Below, piece after piece: positions 34,675 through 45,834 of a stretch of 64,000 nucleotides of DNA (position 1 is the first letter of the stretch; every line of letters starts with the position of its first letter). The notes below the pieces were generated by a model. That model was not told the DNA's origin and made no database searches. It saw only the letters and a program-made list of their open reading frames with translations. The DNA comes from Allobosea sp. 47.2.35 (GTDB lineage: Bacteria > Pseudomonadota > Alphaproteobacteria > Rhizobiales > Beijerinckiaceae). The position numbers were made by a program, and so were the translations under genes. The stretch is from assembly GCF_024655635.1 (NCBI RefSeq), contig NZ_JANLGI010000002.1, positions 242,730 through 306,729 of the forward strand. Direction: 5' to 3'.

Positions 34675-34753
34675 GACCTGCGCCCAGCCCGCTTGCCCCG
34701 CCCGCCGCCTCCATGCTTGAAGCAGCGAAAGCCGGCTTTGCGGAGTGTCTGAG

Positions 34754-35740
34754 ATGCAGCTTGGAGTGATCGGCCTCGGCCGTATGGGAGGCAACATCGT
34801 GCGCCGGCTGATGCGCGCCGGCCATGAATGCGTGGTCTATGATCGCGATCCGAAGCCGGGCGAGGCGCTCGCCGCCGACGGGGCGGTTGTTGCCGCCGAC
34901 CTTAAGGACATGGTCGCCAAGCTCAAGGCGCCCCGCGCCATCTGGGTGATGCTCCCGGCCGGCAAGATCACCGAGGCGACGCTGGCCGAACTCGCCGGTC
35001 TCGTCGACGCTGGCGACACGCTGATCGACGGCGGCAATGCCTTCTGGAAGGACGATGTCCGCCGCGGCAAGGAGCTTGGGGCCAAGGGTATCCACTATAT
35101 GGATATCGGCACCTCCGGCGGCGTCCACGGGCTCGATCGTGGCTATTGCCTGATGATCGGCGGCGACAAGGCAGCCTTCGACCGGCTTGAGCCGATCTTC
35201 GCGACGCTGGCGCCCGGCAAGGGCGAGATCGAGCCGACCAAGCATCGCGAGGGCCGCAACCCGACGAGCGAGCAGGGCTATCTTCATTGCGGCCCAACCG
35301 GCTCCGGCCATTTCGTCAAGATGATCCATAATGGCATCGAATACGGCATGATGCAGGCTTTCGCGGAAGGCTTCGACCTGCTGCGCAATGCCTCGGCCAA
35401 GGAAGGCCTGCCGGCCGAGTACGGCTTCGATTTCGACGTGGCCGAGATCGCCGAGGTCTGGCGCCGCGGTTCGGTCGTCACCTCCTGGCTGCTCGACTTG
35501 ACGGCCGAGGCGCTGGCCGCCGACGAGGAGCTCTCCTCCTATACCGGCAATGTCTCGGATTCCGGCGAGGGCCGCTGGACGGTCGATGCCGCCGTCGAGA
35601 CCGCGACCCCGGCAGAGGTGCTGACCTCGGCCCTGTTCGCCCGCTTCCGCTCGCGCGTCGACCACACCTTCGGCGAGAAGATCCTCTCCGCCATGCGTGC
35701 CGGCTTCGGCGGCCATGTCGAAGCCAAGAAGCAGGGCTGA
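34754..35740 (+). CDS. gnd: 6-phosphogluconate dehydrogenase, decarboxylating (short form)
   Basis: Oxidises 6-phosphogluconate to ribulose-5-phosphate and CO2 in the pentose phosphate route. The 328-residue protein begins with the dinucleotide loop [19 protein letters not shown]; the motifs [12 protein letters not shown] (substrate) and [16 protein letters not shown] (catalytic Lys and Asn) follow. The C-terminal domain is short, as in the YqeC/GndA group, many of which use NAD+. The second strand after the GxGxxG ends in VYDRDPK, where an aspartate fits an NAD preference. ATG 34754 follows GGAG. Four bases separate it from gntK. Confidence 0.93.
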   Translation: MQLGVIGLGRMGGNIVRRLMRAGHECVVYDRDPKPGEALAADGAVVAADLKDMVAKLKAPRAIWVMLPAGKITEATLAELAGLVDAGDTLIDGGNAFWKDDVRRGKELGAKGIHYMDIGTSGGVHGLDRGYCLMIGGDKAAFDRLEPIFATLAPGKGEIEPTKHREGRNPTSEQGYLHCGPTGSGHFVKMIHNGIEYGMMQAFAEGFDLLRNASAKEGLPAEYGFDFDVAEIAEVWRRGSVVTSWLLDLTAEALAADEELSSYTGNVSDSGEGRWTVDAAVETATPAEVLTSALFARFRSRVDHTFGEKILSAMRAGFGGHVEAKKQG

Positions 35741-35744
35741 AGCG

Positions 35745-36269
35745 GTGGCAGAGGCAGCAAGCGGCGAGCGCCCGGCCGTCATCGTCGTCATGGGCGTCGC
35801 GAGCTCGGGCAAGACCTCGCTCGGCGAGCGGCTGGCGGAGCGCCTCGGCTGGCCGTTCCGCGACGCCGATTCCTTCCACCCGACCGAGAACGTCGCCAAG
35901 ATGGCCGGCGGCACGCCGCTCAACGATGACGACCGCAAGCCCTGGCTTGCGGCCATCGCCGCCTGGATCGACGATCTCCGGGCCAAGGGCGAACACGGCA
36001 TCGTCACCTGCTCGGCGCTGAAGCGCGCCTATCGGCAGGTGATCGTCGGCGACCGGCCGGATGTCGCTCTGGTCTATCTCAAGGGCTCGCGCGAATTGAT
36101 CGGCCGGCGGATGGCCGCCCGCCAGCACCATTTCATGCCGCCGGCCCTGCTCGACAGCCAGTTCGCCGCGCTGGAGGAGCCGGGCGACGACGAGAAGCCG
36201 CTGGTCGTCTCGGTCGAGGACAGCAAGGACGCGATCGTGCAGGACGTGGTCGAGCGGCTCGGCCTCTGA
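35745..36269 (+). CDS. gntK: Gluconokinase
   Basis: Phosphorylates gluconate with ATP, producing the substrate of Gnd. The 174-residue protein has the P-loop GVASSGKTS (17-25), then the GntK pattern RDADSFHPTENVAKMAGGTPLNDDDR and CSALKRAYR. GTG 35745 is used because the family starts at this point and the codon is four bases after the gnd stop; the frame also runs into gnd. Together gnd and gntK form a gluconate-to-pentose phosphate pair. No gluconate transporter is nearby. Confidence 0.93.
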   Translation: MAEAASGERPAVIVVMGVASSGKTSLGERLAERLGWPFRDADSFHPTENVAKMAGGTPLNDDDRKPWLAAIAAWIDDLRAKGEHGIVTCSALKRAYRQVIVGDRPDVALVYLKGSRELIGRRMAARQHHFMPPALLDSQFAALEEPGDDEKPLVVSVEDSKDAIVQDVVERLGL

Positions 36270-36278
36270 CCATCTGCC

Positions 36279-37715
36279 TCACGTCACCTCGAACCAGCTC
36301 CACAGCCCGAGATCGAAGCGCTCCAGCACCGTTGACGAGATCAGCCAGCGGCCGGGATTGTCGGCGATGAAGGCGATGTGCAGCTTCTTGCGCTCGGGAA
36401 TCTGCACGGTATCGAGGAAATAGTTCTCCCAGCCGTCGTCGAGCGGGTGCAGCAGCCGGAAGCTATGGCCGTGGACATGGAACGGCTGGATGAAGGCGGT
36501 CCGGTTGTCGATCGCCATCACGATCGGCGTGCCGCGCTTGACGCTGAACAGCGGCTTGCCCTCGAAGGAGCCCGTCCCGCCATTGATCCGCCAGGGACTG
36601 GCGAGGTCGAGCCCGGTGAAGTCGAGCTTCTGGTCTTCGGTCAGCTTGGCGCCGCCCTCGATGACAAGTTCGGGGCGAAGCGCGTCCTGCATCCGCACGC
36701 CGAGCGGCAGGGCCGGGTTGAGTTTCAGGGCGGGCGCGGCGGCCGGCGGCACCTGTGGCTGTCCCGCCGTCACAATCCGCACCAAAGGCAGCCCGCCGCC
36801 GATCAGGGCGCTGACATTGACGGCGGCCCCGACCTCGATCGGCAGGTCGAGGATCACGTCGTAGCGCGTGCCCGGCGCGAAGGGCAGTTGCGAGCGTACG
36901 GGCTCGAAGCTCTCGGTCGGCTGGCTGTCGACGGCGATGACAGTCGCCTTTCCGCCGTCGAACCGCAAACGCATGATCCGGGCATTGCAGGCATTGGCGA
37001 GCCTGAGGCGGATGCGTGCACCCGGCCGGGCGGTGATCGGCTGCGGCGGTGAGCGGCCGTTGACGGTGAGCCAACTGCCGAGGCGCCCGGCCGAGGCCGA
37101 GGCATTGCCCTGCAGCACGAAGGGCTGGATCGCCTGGTCGTCGCCGATGAGCCAGTCGGTGACGAGCACGGGCAGGTCGAGATCGACGGCGGGCGGCTCC
37201 TTCTCCTCGACGATGACGAGTCCGCTCAGGCCCCGGCCCGCCGGTTCGGACGAGATACCGGCCCGGAGCGGGCGATAGAGCAGGGTGCCCGAATCTTGCG
37301 GCGTGATCCGGAACTCGCCGGTTTCTCCGGGCGCGATCGGCGGGCGCGTGAAGCTGGCGGCGCCGTCGCGTTCGGCCTCGCCACGCAGACCGTACCAATG
37401 CAGGTCGAGCGGAGCCGTCGTCCTGTTCTCGAGCTTCACGGCCAGCGTTTCGCCCTGCTTGATTCGCAGGGGCGGGGCCGGCGTCGCGCCATCGAAGGAC
37501 CAGATTTCCGTATCGACCGGCGGCGAGGGGCGTAGGCGCGCCTTCGCAGGGCTGGCGACGAGCGATTGCCGCTGCGGCTCGCCTGCCGGCTTGGCGGTCG
37601 GGGTGGGAGCTTGCGCGAAACCTGCCGACGGCGCGATCAGGCAGGTGCCGCCGAGCCCCGCCAGCATATGGCGGCGCGTGAGCGAGGGGCGGGCGGCGGC
37701 GGGCGGCTTCGTCAT
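36279..37715 (-). CDS. Multicopper-oxidase-fold protein lacking copper ligands, Tat-exported
   Basis: A 478-residue cupredoxin-domain protein. Residues 1-36 form a twin-arginine signal (SLTRRHMLAGL), so it is exported folded. Three cupredoxin domains follow in the order of CueO/FtsP proteins. The four copper-binding motifs are broken: HWHG reads HWYG (106-109), the second motif reads LLYRPL (145-150), HPxHLHGH reads QPFHVHGH (410-417), and the HCHxxxH motif reads ISSTVLER (459-466) without any Cys or His. It cannot be a normal oxidase. E. coli FtsP (SufI), a division protein, is a copper-less relative, so a structural role is likelier. Confidence 0.85.
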   Translation of the reverse strand: MTKPPAAARPSLTRRHMLAGLGGTCLIAPSAGFAQAPTPTAKPAGEPQRQSLVASPAKARLRPSPPVDTEIWSFDGATPAPPLRIKQGETLAVKLENRTTAPLDLHWYGLRGEAERDGAASFTRPPIAPGETGEFRITPQDSGTLLYRPLRAGISSEPAGRGLSGLVIVEEKEPPAVDLDLPVLVTDWLIGDDQAIQPFVLQGNASASAGRLGSWLTVNGRSPPQPITARPGARIRLRLANACNARIMRLRFDGGKATVIAVDSQPTESFEPVRSQLPFAPGTRYDVILDLPIEVGAAVNVSALIGGGLPLVRIVTAGQPQVPPAAAPALKLNPALPLGVRMQDALRPELVIEGGAKLTEDQKLDFTGLDLASPWRINGGTGSFEGKPLFSVKRGTPIVMAIDNRTAFIQPFHVHGHSFRLLHPLDDGWENYFLDTVQIPERKKLHIAFIADNPGRWLISSTVLERFDLGLWSWFEVT

Positions 37716-37903
37716 GGTCTATCGCATAATCCGGCCGGCCGGTTCTGGCGAGAGCCGGCCCAGCCCCGGCTTCGAAAAGCGCTGCGGGCGGCCTGTTTTG
37801 CAGAACCGTCATTTTTTTGCTGCATGGCCCGGCCGAAATGCGTATAGGCCTGCGGCTTGACGATGGCCGCGCTGCGTTTGCTCGCGCGCAGCGCTATCGG
37901 CCG

Positions 37904-37988
37904 GCGGGCGTGGCGGAATTGGTAGACGCACTGGTTTTAGGTACCAGCGGCGAAAGTCGTGGGGGTTCGAGTCCCTCCGCCCGCACCA
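37904..37988 (+). tRNA. tRNA-Leu (anticodon UAG)
   Basis: Class II tRNA of 85 bases with CCA encoded. Acceptor arms GCGGGCG and CGCCCGC pair; the anticodon stem CTGGT/ACCAG holds loop TTTAGGT with TAG. The long variable arm (GGCGAAAGTCGT) is typical of leucine. GGTTCGAGTCC is the T arm. It reads CUA and, by wobble, other CUN codons. Confidence 0.97.
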
Positions 37989-38078
37989 TCGGTCTAGTTT
38001 TTCGCGAGCGCGGCGGCGGTCGGAACCGGCGTCGCGCTTTGGACATTGAGACGTAAACGAGCTGTTGGCGGTAGAAAA

Positions 38079-39509
38079 ATGAACGTGACCGAAACCCTGT
38101 CCCAGGGCCTCAAGCGCGAATTCCAGGTGGTGCTGAACGCCGCCGACCTGAAGACCAGGCTCGATGGCAGCCTCCAGGACCTGCAGGGCAAGGCCAAGAT
38201 CAATGGCTTCCGCCCGGGCAAGGTGCCGGTCGCGCATCTGCGCCGCCTCTATGGCCGCTCGGTCATGTCCGACGTGCTGCAGAACGCCGTCAACGAGGCG
38301 AACCAGAAGATCGTCGCTGACAACAACCTGAAGCTCGCCTTCGAGCCGCAGATCCGCTTCCCCGAGAACAAGGAAGAGATCGAGGCCGCGATGGAGGCCA
38401 AGGGCGATCTCGCCTTCACCGTCGCGCTTGAGGTGCTCCCGAAGATCGAGCTCGCCGACCTCTCGGACGTCTCGCTGGTGAAGCCGGTCGCCGAGGTTCC
38501 GGATGCCGATGTCGACGCCGCGCTGCTGCGCATGGCCTCCGGCAACCGCAGCTACTCGACCAAGGGCGAGAAGGCCAAGGCCGAGAAGGGCGACCGCCTG
38601 ATCATCTCCTTCGTCGGCACGCTCGACGGCGAGAAGTTCGACGGCGGCACGGGCGAGGGCATCCCGCTCGACCTTGGTGCCGGCCAGTTCATCCCGGGCT
38701 TCGAGGAGCAGCTCGAGGGCGCCAAGACCGGTGAGAAGCGCACCGTCAAGGTGACCTTCCCCGAGAACTATGCGGCCGAGAACCTCGCCGGCAAGCCGGC
38801 CGAGTTCGAGGTCACCGTCACCGACGTGCAGGGCCCGGACGCCATCAAGATCGACGACGAGCTCGCCAAGGCCTTCGGCATGGAGTCTCTCGACAAGCTC
38901 AAGGAAGCCGTGAGCGAGCAGATCGGCCGTGACTTCACCGCCCAGTCGCGCCGCAAGCTCAAGAAGGGCCTGCTCGACGCGCTCGACGGCAAGTACACCT
39001 TCGAGCTTCCGCCGACCCTGGTCGAGCAGGAGTTCGCCAGCGTCTGGAGCCAGGTCGAGGCCGACATGAAGCAGGCCAACAAGACCTTCGCCGACGAGGA
39101 CACCACCGAGGACGCCGCCCGCGCCGATTACCGCAAGATCGCCGAGCGCCGCGTGCGTTTGGGTCTCGTGCTGGCCGAGATCGGCGAGCAGGCCAAGGTC
39201 CAGATCTCGGATGACGAGGTCACCCAGGCCCTGATCGAGCGCGCCCGCCAGTTCCCGGGCCAGGAAAAGCAGGTCTGGGACTTCTATCGCAAGAACCCGC
39301 AGGCTCTGGCCGAGATCCGCGCTCCGATCTTCGAGGAGAAGGTCGTCGATCATCTGCTCGGCCAGGTGAAGGTCGAGGACCAGACGGTTTCGCGCGAAGC
39401 GCTCTACGCCGACGAGGATGCCGAGGAAGCCACCGAGGCCAAGCCGAAGAAGGCCGCTGCCAAGAAGACGAAGAAGGCCGAAGCCAAGGCCGACGACGCC
39501 TCCGCCTGA
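38079..39509 (+). CDS. tig: Trigger factor (ribosome-associated chaperone and prolyl isomerase)
   Basis: Binds nascent chains at the ribosome exit. The 476-residue protein has the ribosome-binding domain with the signature GFRPGKVP (residues 46-53), a FKBP-type isomerase domain at about 165-245 ([20 protein letters not shown]), and the long helical C-terminal arms. The last 30 residues are Glu/Ala/Lys-rich and probably disordered, longer than in E. coli. The ATG at 38079 follows a weak site, but the protein starts as the family does ([15 protein letters not shown]). Upstream of clpP and clpX as in most proteobacteria. Confidence 0.97.
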   Translation: MNVTETLSQGLKREFQVVLNAADLKTRLDGSLQDLQGKAKINGFRPGKVPVAHLRRLYGRSVMSDVLQNAVNEANQKIVADNNLKLAFEPQIRFPENKEEIEAAMEAKGDLAFTVALEVLPKIELADLSDVSLVKPVAEVPDADVDAALLRMASGNRSYSTKGEKAKAEKGDRLIISFVGTLDGEKFDGGTGEGIPLDLGAGQFIPGFEEQLEGAKTGEKRTVKVTFPENYAAENLAGKPAEFEVTVTDVQGPDAIKIDDELAKAFGMESLDKLKEAVSEQIGRDFTAQSRRKLKKGLLDALDGKYTFELPPTLVEQEFASVWSQVEADMKQANKTFADEDTTEDAARADYRKIAERRVRLGLVLAEIGEQAKVQISDDEVTQALIERARQFPGQEKQVWDFYRKNPQALAEIRAPIFEEKVVDHLLGQVKVEDQTVSREALYADEDAEEATEAKPKKAAAKKTKKAEAKADDASA

Positions 39510-39539
39510 GCTTTCACGGCAACCTTAACGACAGCATTT

Positions 39540-39579
39540 GCGCCGCCGGCCTTCGCGACCGGCGGCGCTTCCCTTTTCA
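39540..39579 (+). terminator. Terminator of tig
   Basis: A 10-bp stem, GCGCCGCCGG (39540-39549) and CCGGCGGCGC (39559-39568), has a nine-base loop, followed by TTCCCTTTTC. It separates tig from clpP, so clpP probably has its own promoter in 39580-39673. Confidence 0.85.
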
Positions 39580-39673
39580 GCGGCGATTGCCGTGCTTAAG
39601 TGAGTGTCTTCCTAGACGCCGCTGATTCGACATCTCGCTGGGTTCCCCAGCGCTCCACCTCAAGGACAGATCC

Positions 39674-40297
39674 ATGCTTCGCGATCCGCTCGAGACCTAC
39701 AACAATCTCGTCCCGATGGTGGTCGAGCAGTCGAGCCGCGGCGAACGCGCCTTCGACATTTATTCGCGCCTGCTGCGCGAGCGCATCATCTTCCTGACCG
39801 GCCCGGTCGAGGATTACTCGGCCTCGCTGATCGTGGCGCAGCTGCTGTTCCTCGAAGCCGAGAATCCCAAGAAGGAAATCTCCTTCTACATCAACTCGCC
39901 GGGCGGCGTGGTCACCTCCGGCCTGTCGATCTACGACACCATGCAGCTGATCCGCTGCCCGGTGACGACGGTCTGCATCGGCCAGGCTGCCTCGATGGGC
40001 TCGCTCCTGCTGACGGCCGGTGCCAAGGACATGCGCTTCGCCCTGCCGAACGCCCGCATCATGGTTCACCAGCCTTCTGGCGGTTTCCAGGGCCAGGTCA
40101 CCGACATCCTGATCCATGCCAAGGAAGTCGAGAGCCTGAAGAAGCGCCTCAACGAGATCTACGTGAAGCATACCGGGCGCTCCTACGAAGACATCCACGC
40201 CGCATTGGAGCGCGATAATTTCATGACCGCCGAGCAGGCCAAGGAGTTCGGCCTGATCGACAAGGTCATGGAGCGCCGGCCGGAGACCGAGGCCTGA
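39674..40297 (+). CDS. clpP: ATP-dependent Clp protease, proteolytic subunit
   Basis: The serine peptidase ring of the Clp machine. The 207-residue protein has the triad Ser107 (GQAASMGS), His132 (MVHQPSGG) and Asp181 (ALERDNFM). [16 protein letters not shown] and the handle-region GFQGQVTDI match the family. The ATG follows AAGGACA. It works with ClpX, whose gene starts 266 bases downstream; the gap holds no gene and likely carries the clpX promoter. Confidence 0.98.
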   Translation: MLRDPLETYNNLVPMVVEQSSRGERAFDIYSRLLRERIIFLTGPVEDYSASLIVAQLLFLEAENPKKEISFYINSPGGVVTSGLSIYDTMQLIRCPVTTVCIGQAASMGSLLLTAGAKDMRFALPNARIMVHQPSGGFQGQVTDILIHAKEVESLKKRLNEIYVKHTGRSYEDIHAALERDNFMTAEQAKEFGLIDKVMERRPETEA

Positions 40298-40563
40298 TCG
40301 GGCGCTCGCGATCCTGTGGGTTGGCCCTGCTCATCGGAGCCCCCATATTGAATGAAGGACGGCCCCGTGTTTGCATGGGGTCGGGGGTGAGCGGACATGC
40401 GCTCCATTCTGATCCGGCTTGGGCCGGCCCTGCGTATCCGAATGTACCGGAACGGGCCGTTAACCTAATCATCGTGATCTGAGCGCTTAAGTATGACGGA
40501 GAGACGACGGCTGCATCCGCCAAGCGTGATGCGGCTCACGGCTCCCGAACTGGAGATGGACGG

Positions 40564-41835
<1,272 letters not shown>

Positions 41836-41859
41836 TCTCTCCTGCATTGCGACAACAGG

Positions 41860-41884
41860 ACGCGCGCCCTTGGCGCGCGTTTTG
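41860..41884 (+). terminator. Terminator of clpX
   Basis: A 9-bp stem, ACGCGCGCC (41860-41868) and GGCGCGCGT (41872-41880), has a CTT loop and is followed by TTT. It ends the clpX message before lon. Confidence 0.88.
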
Positions 41885-42012
41885 CGTTTGAGATGGCATG
41901 GGCCGGTCGTGGTTTCGCGCCGCGACAGCCCTGCGTGAGATTGAACCGCCGCAAGGCGCGGTATCCGTCCTTCGTCTGCTGCAGGACAGCGGTGCATGAG
42001 CCGGATACCTCG

Positions 42013-42041
42013 CTTGAAAGCCGGCGAGGAAGTCTCCACTT
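42013..42041 (+). promoter_or_regulatory. Possible heat-shock (RpoH) promoter of lon
   Basis: CTTGAAA at 42013-42019 is followed after 16 bases by CCACTT (42036-42041), close to the alphaproteobacterial RpoH pattern of CTTG at -35 and a C-rich -10. lon is a heat-shock gene in many bacteria. It would leave a 5' leader of about 130 bases. Apart from the clpX terminator I see nothing else in the gap 41836-42179. Confidence 0.45.
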
Positions 42042-42179
42042 TAGGTGCACTTGCGAGAGTCGCATGCCTCATTGGGTGCGATGCGCGAGGGCGGAGAGGC
42101 GAATGGTCGCCTTGTCCGCTACGTCCGATCGCTCCGCCCATCTTGGGGGTCCGCCGGGCGCAACTGCAAAGGAACTGCC

Positions 42180-44606
42180 ATGACTGGCTCGACGCCCCGC
42201 GCTCCTTTCGTCACAGGCGAGACCGGCACCTATCCGGTTCTGCCTTTGCGCGACATCGTCGTTTTTCCCCATATGATCGTCCCGCTCTTCGTCGGCCGCG
42301 AGAAGTCCATCCGCGCGCTTGAGGAAGTGGTGAAGACGGACGGGCTCATCCTGCTGGCGACCCAGAAGAACGCCGGCGACGATGACCCGCAGCCTAACGA
42401 GATCTACGAGATCGGTACGCTCGCCCGCGTGCTGCAGCTCCTGAAGCTGCCCGACTCCACCGTGAAGGTGCTGGTCGAGGGCGTCGGCCGCGCCAAGGCC
42501 TCGTCCTATTCGGCCAGTGAATCCTTCTACGAGGCCGAGGCCACCGGCCTGGCCGAGGAAGAGGGCAAGAAGGTCGAGGTCGAGGCGCTCGCCCGTTCGG
42601 TCGTCAGCGAGTTCGAGAGCTATGTGAAGCTCAACAAGAAGATCTCGGGCGAGATCGTCGCCGCGGTCACGCAGATCGACGAGCCGGCCAAGCTCGCCGA
42701 CACCGTCGCCTCGCATCTGGCGGTCAAGATCGCCGATCGCCAGGGCGTGCTGGAGATCACCAACGTCGCCCACCGGCTGGAAAAGGTCCTGTCGCTCATG
42801 GAGAGCGAGATGTCCGTGCTCCAGGTCGAGAAGCGTATCCGCTCGCGCGTCAAGCGCCAGATGGAGAAGACCCAACGCGAGTACTATCTGAACGAGCAGA
42901 TGAAGGCGATCCAGAAGGAACTCGGCGACGGCGAGGAAGGCCGTGACGAGCTGGCCGAGCTGGAAGAGCGCATCGCCCAGACCAAGCTGACCAAGGAAGC
43001 CCGCGACAAGGCGACGGCCGAGCTGAAGAAGCTGCGCCAGATGTCGCCCATGTCCGCGGAAGCGACCGTGGTGCGCAACTATCTCGACTGGATGCTCGGC
43101 ATTCCGTGGGGCAAGAAGTCGAAGATCAAGAAGGACCTCAACGCCGCCCAGAGGGTACTCGACGACGACCATTTCGGCCTCGACAAGGTCAAGGACCGCA
43201 TCGTCGAATATCTCGCCGTGCAGCAGCGTGCCAACAAGCTCGCCGGTCCGATCCTGTGCCTCGTCGGCCCTCCGGGCGTCGGCAAGACCTCGCTCGGCAA
43301 GTCGATCGCCAAGGCGACCGGCCGCGAGTTCGTGCGCATGTCGCTCGGCGGCGTGCGTGACGAGGCCGAGATCCGCGGTCACCGCCGCACCTATATCGGC
43401 TCGATGCCCGGCAAGATCATCCAGTCGATGAAGAAGGCCAAGACCTCGAACCCGCTCATCCTGCTCGACGAGATCGACAAGATGGGCCAGGACTTCCGTG
43501 GCGATCCCTCGGCGGCCCTGCTGGAGGTGCTCGACCCCGAGCAGAACTCGACCTTCAACGACCATTATCTCGAGGTCGATTACGACCTGTCGAACGTGAT
43601 GTTCGTGACGACGGCGAACACGCTGAACATCCCGCCGGCCCTGCTGGACCGCATGGAGGTGATCCGCATCGCCGGCTACACGGAGGAAGAGAAGACCGAG
43701 ATATCGCGCAAGCACCTGATCGCGAATGCGATCAAGAAGCACGGGCTCGACGGCAAGGAATGGTCGATCACCGACGAGGCCCTGCAGACCCTGGTGCGGC
43801 GTTACACCCGTGAGGCCGGCGTCCGCAATCTCGAGCGCGAAATTTCCAACACGGTCCGCAAGGGCGTGAAGGACATCGTGCTCGGCAAGAAGGCCAAGGT
43901 GGTCGTCGATGAGCCGCTGCTGGAAGAATATCTCGGCCCGCCGCGCTATCGTTACGGCATGGCGGAGACGGAAAACCAGGTCGGTGTCGTCACCGGTCTG
44001 GCCTGGACCGAGGTCGGCGGCGAATTGCTGACGATCGAGGGCGTCATGGTGCCCGGCAAGGGCCGCATGACCGTCACCGGCAACCTGCGCGACGTGATGA
44101 AGGAATCGATCTCGGCGGCGGCATCCTATGTCCGCTCGCGGGCCGTCGATTTCGGCATCGAGCCGCCGCTCTTCGACCGGCGTGACATCCACGTCCACGT
44201 TCCCGAGGGGGCGACCCCGAAGGACGGCCCCTCGGCGGGTATCGCGATGGCGACCACCATCGTCTCGATCCTGACCGGCATCCCGACCAATCGCGACGTC
44301 GCCATGACCGGCGAGGTCACGCTGCGGGGCAGGGTGCTGCCGATCGGCGGCCTGAAGGAGAAGCTCCTGGCGGCGCTTCGCGGCGGCATCAAGAAGGTGC
44401 TGATCCCCGAGGAGAACGCCAAGGACCTGATCGACCTGCCGAAGTCCGTCCGTGACGGGCTGGAGATCGTTCCGGTCGCGCGCATGGAGCAGGTGCTCCA
44501 GCACGCGCTGACCCGTCAGCCGGTTCCGATCGTCTGGGAAGAGGATCTCAAGGCCCCCCTGCCCAAGGGCGGGGACGAGGATGCAGCGGGCGTCGTCGCC
44601 CACTGA
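42180..44606 (+). CDS. lon: ATP-dependent protease Lon (LonA)
   Basis: A cytosolic AAA+ protease for damaged and short-lived proteins. The 808-residue protein has the N-terminal substrate domain ([15 protein letters not shown] onwards), the helical linker (residues 220-290), Walker A GPPGVGKT (363-370), and the C-terminal protease domain with the catalytic dyad Ser685 (DGPSAGIAM) and Lys728 (LKEKLLAA). ATG 42180 follows AAAGGAAC; the frame is open upstream to 42045 but non-conserved. A strong terminator ends the gene. Confidence 0.98.
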   Translation: MTGSTPRAPFVTGETGTYPVLPLRDIVVFPHMIVPLFVGREKSIRALEEVVKTDGLILLATQKNAGDDDPQPNEIYEIGTLARVLQLLKLPDSTVKVLVEGVGRAKASSYSASESFYEAEATGLAEEEGKKVEVEALARSVVSEFESYVKLNKKISGEIVAAVTQIDEPAKLADTVASHLAVKIADRQGVLEITNVAHRLEKVLSLMESEMSVLQVEKRIRSRVKRQMEKTQREYYLNEQMKAIQKELGDGEEGRDELAELEERIAQTKLTKEARDKATAELKKLRQMSPMSAEATVVRNYLDWMLGIPWGKKSKIKKDLNAAQRVLDDDHFGLDKVKDRIVEYLAVQQRANKLAGPILCLVGPPGVGKTSLGKSIAKATGREFVRMSLGGVRDEAEIRGHRRTYIGSMPGKIIQSMKKAKTSNPLILLDEIDKMGQDFRGDPSAALLEVLDPEQNSTFNDHYLEVDYDLSNVMFVTTANTLNIPPALLDRMEVIRIAGYTEEEKTEISRKHLIANAIKKHGLDGKEWSITDEALQTLVRRYTREAGVRNLEREISNTVRKGVKDIVLGKKAKVVVDEPLLEEYLGPPRYRYGMAETENQVGVVTGLAWTEVGGELLTIEGVMVPGKGRMTVTGNLRDVMKESISAAASYVRSRAVDFGIEPPLFDRRDIHVHVPEGATPKDGPSAGIAMATTIVSILTGIPTNRDVAMTGEVTLRGRVLPIGGLKEKLLAALRGGIKKVLIPEENAKDLIDLPKSVRDGLEIVPVARMEQVLQHALTRQPVPIVWEEDLKAPLPKGGDEDAAGVVAH

Positions 44607-44628
44607 CCTCGGGTCCCGAAAGAACCAG

Positions 44629-44657
44629 CCGCCGGCGCGCAAGCGCCGGCGGTTTTT
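44629..44657 (+). terminator. Rho-independent terminator of lon
   Basis: A 10-bp stem, CCGCCGGCGC (44629-44638) and GCGCCGGCGG (44643-44652), has a GCAA tetraloop and is followed by TTTTT. Confidence 0.95.
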
Positions 44658-44744
44658 GTTTGGAGCGAGGCTGGCGATTACGGCAAGGCCCGCCCATGAT
44701 CATCTTGAGCCCAGGTTCACGCAGGCGAGCTTGATCAAAGAGCC

Positions 44745-44957
44745 ATGAAACTGCGACGCATTTCAAAGCGCACGGTGAAGCCGGATCGCTGGGCGGCGTT
44801 CGATAGCCTCTCCCAGCCGGTGCGGCAGGCGCTGGCGCACGCAGCTCATCCACTGGATCCGCTCAAGCTGATAAGTGCCGGCAGCGTCGATGACGCGCTC
44901 CGCCGGATTGCCCGGCTCGATGCCGCAGCCAGACGGCGCGTCGATCGCTCCGAATAG
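44745..44957 (+). CDS. Small basic hypothetical protein
   Basis: A 70-residue protein, MKLRRISKRTVKPDRWAAF at the start, with one predicted amphipathic helix (about residues 20-35) and an Arg-rich C terminus (RRIARLDAAARRRVDRSE). It has no membrane segment or signal. The ribosome binding site is poor (AAAGAG nine bases upstream). It stands alone between lon and tRNA-Val. No family is recognised; it could be a small nucleic-acid binder, but this is only a guess from charge. Confidence 0.5.
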   Translation: MKLRRISKRTVKPDRWAAFDSLSQPVRQALAHAAHPLDPLKLISAGSVDDALRRIARLDAAARRRVDRSE

Positions 44958-44981
44958 CCAGAACTGTCGGTACTGGGATGA

Positions 44982-45057
44982 TGGTGGGCGGTGACGGGCT
45001 CGAACCGCCGACCCTCTCCGTGTAAAGGAGACGCTCTACCAACTGAGCTAACCGCCC
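44982..45057 (-). tRNA. tRNA-Val (anticodon UAC)
   Basis: Read on the minus strand: acceptor arms GGGCGGT and ACCGCCC, D arm with AGCTCAGTTGGTAGAGC, anticodon stem TCTCC/GGAGA around loop TTTACAC with TAC, T arm with GGTTCGAGCC, and encoded CCA. 76 bases, all stems intact. Confidence 0.97.
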
Positions 45058-45173
45058 CACGCGGTCGCGTTTAAGGCCTCGGCTGCCGCATCGCAAGCGT
45101 TGTCGGGCAGCCCGCCCGCAAAGATCGGTCAGAGGCCGAATTCCGCCATCTTCATCGTCACCTTGCCGGTGCC

Positions 45174-45641
45174 ATGAACACGCGCAGCCTGATCCGCCTC
45201 CGCCCTGTCCTGCGCCATGCAGGTGTCGCTGCCTGTCTCGGGCTCGTCCTCGTCACGAGGCAGGGCGCGGCGCAAACGCTCCTGCCCGATTCCTTCTTCG
45301 CTGACCGGCCGGCCTTCTCGCATCCGGAGCAGCCCGCCAAACCGGCGAGCTGCGAATCCATCGCTGCGCAGCTTCCCGATTCGATTCCCTCCGATTCGCG
45401 CGTCGACATGGCGATTGCGGGAACGGTCAGCCTCGTCCGCACGGATGGGGCACTCTGGTATGTCGCGGTGTGCGTCGGGCCGGGCGTCAGGGTTCTCTGC
45501 GTGACCTATGGCGCCGGAGAACTGAAACCCGGCGACAAAGCCGTGCTGCGCGGCGGATATAACCGCCAGGACAAGCGCCACGTCCTGCTCGATCCTTGCC
45601 TCGCATCGCCGGAAAGCGGGGAGGGCGCGGGCGAGCCCTGA
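45174..45641 (+). CDS. Exported protein of unknown function
   Basis: A 155-residue protein with a signal peptide over residues 1-34 (hydrophobic GVAACLGLVLV, cleavage near GAAQ). The mature part has cysteines in ASCESIAAQ, VAVCVGPG, RVLCVTYG and LDPCLAS, enough for two disulfides. AIAGTVSLVRTDGALWYVAVC and KPGDKAVLRGGYNR suggest a small beta-barrel. The tail is Gly/Glu-rich. The ribosome binding site is weak. It is placed between two tRNA genes with no operon partner. No family is recognised. Confidence 0.65.
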   Translation: MNTRSLIRLRPVLRHAGVAACLGLVLVTRQGAAQTLLPDSFFADRPAFSHPEQPAKPASCESIAAQLPDSIPSDSRVDMAIAGTVSLVRTDGALWYVAVCVGPGVRVLCVTYGAGELKPGDKAVLRGGYNRQDKRHVLLDPCLASPESGEGAGEP

Positions 45642-45757
45642 GTGCCGCCGAGGATATTTTTCCCCAGATGTGATTTTGCCGGCGACACTCGCTTGACACT
45701 TCAGGTCGGGGGCAATACTCACCACGTCGCTGACGGCGAATGCCTCAGCCGCCCAGC

Positions 45758-45834
45758 GCGGGCGTAGCTCAGTTGGTTAGAGTGCCGGCCTGTCACGCCG
45801 GAGGTCGCGGGTTCGAGCCCCGTCGCCCGCGCCA
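45758..45834 (+). tRNA. tRNA-Asp (anticodon GUC)
   Basis: 77 bases with encoded CCA. Acceptor arms GCGGGCG/CGCCCGC, D arm AGCTCAGTTGGTTAGAGT, anticodon loop CTGTCAC with GTC between CCGGC and GCCGG, T arm GGGTTCGAGCCCC. Confidence 0.97.

Noticed and set aside
42069..44642. An 857-codon open frame on the minus strand opposite lon
   Set aside because: Same GC effect; composition dominated by Asp, Gly, Arg, Leu and His with no recognisable motif, opposite a fully conserved lon.
45129..45725. A minus-strand frame opposite the exported protein at 45174-45641
   Set aside because: No start signal or domain; the plus-strand protein has a clear signal peptide.
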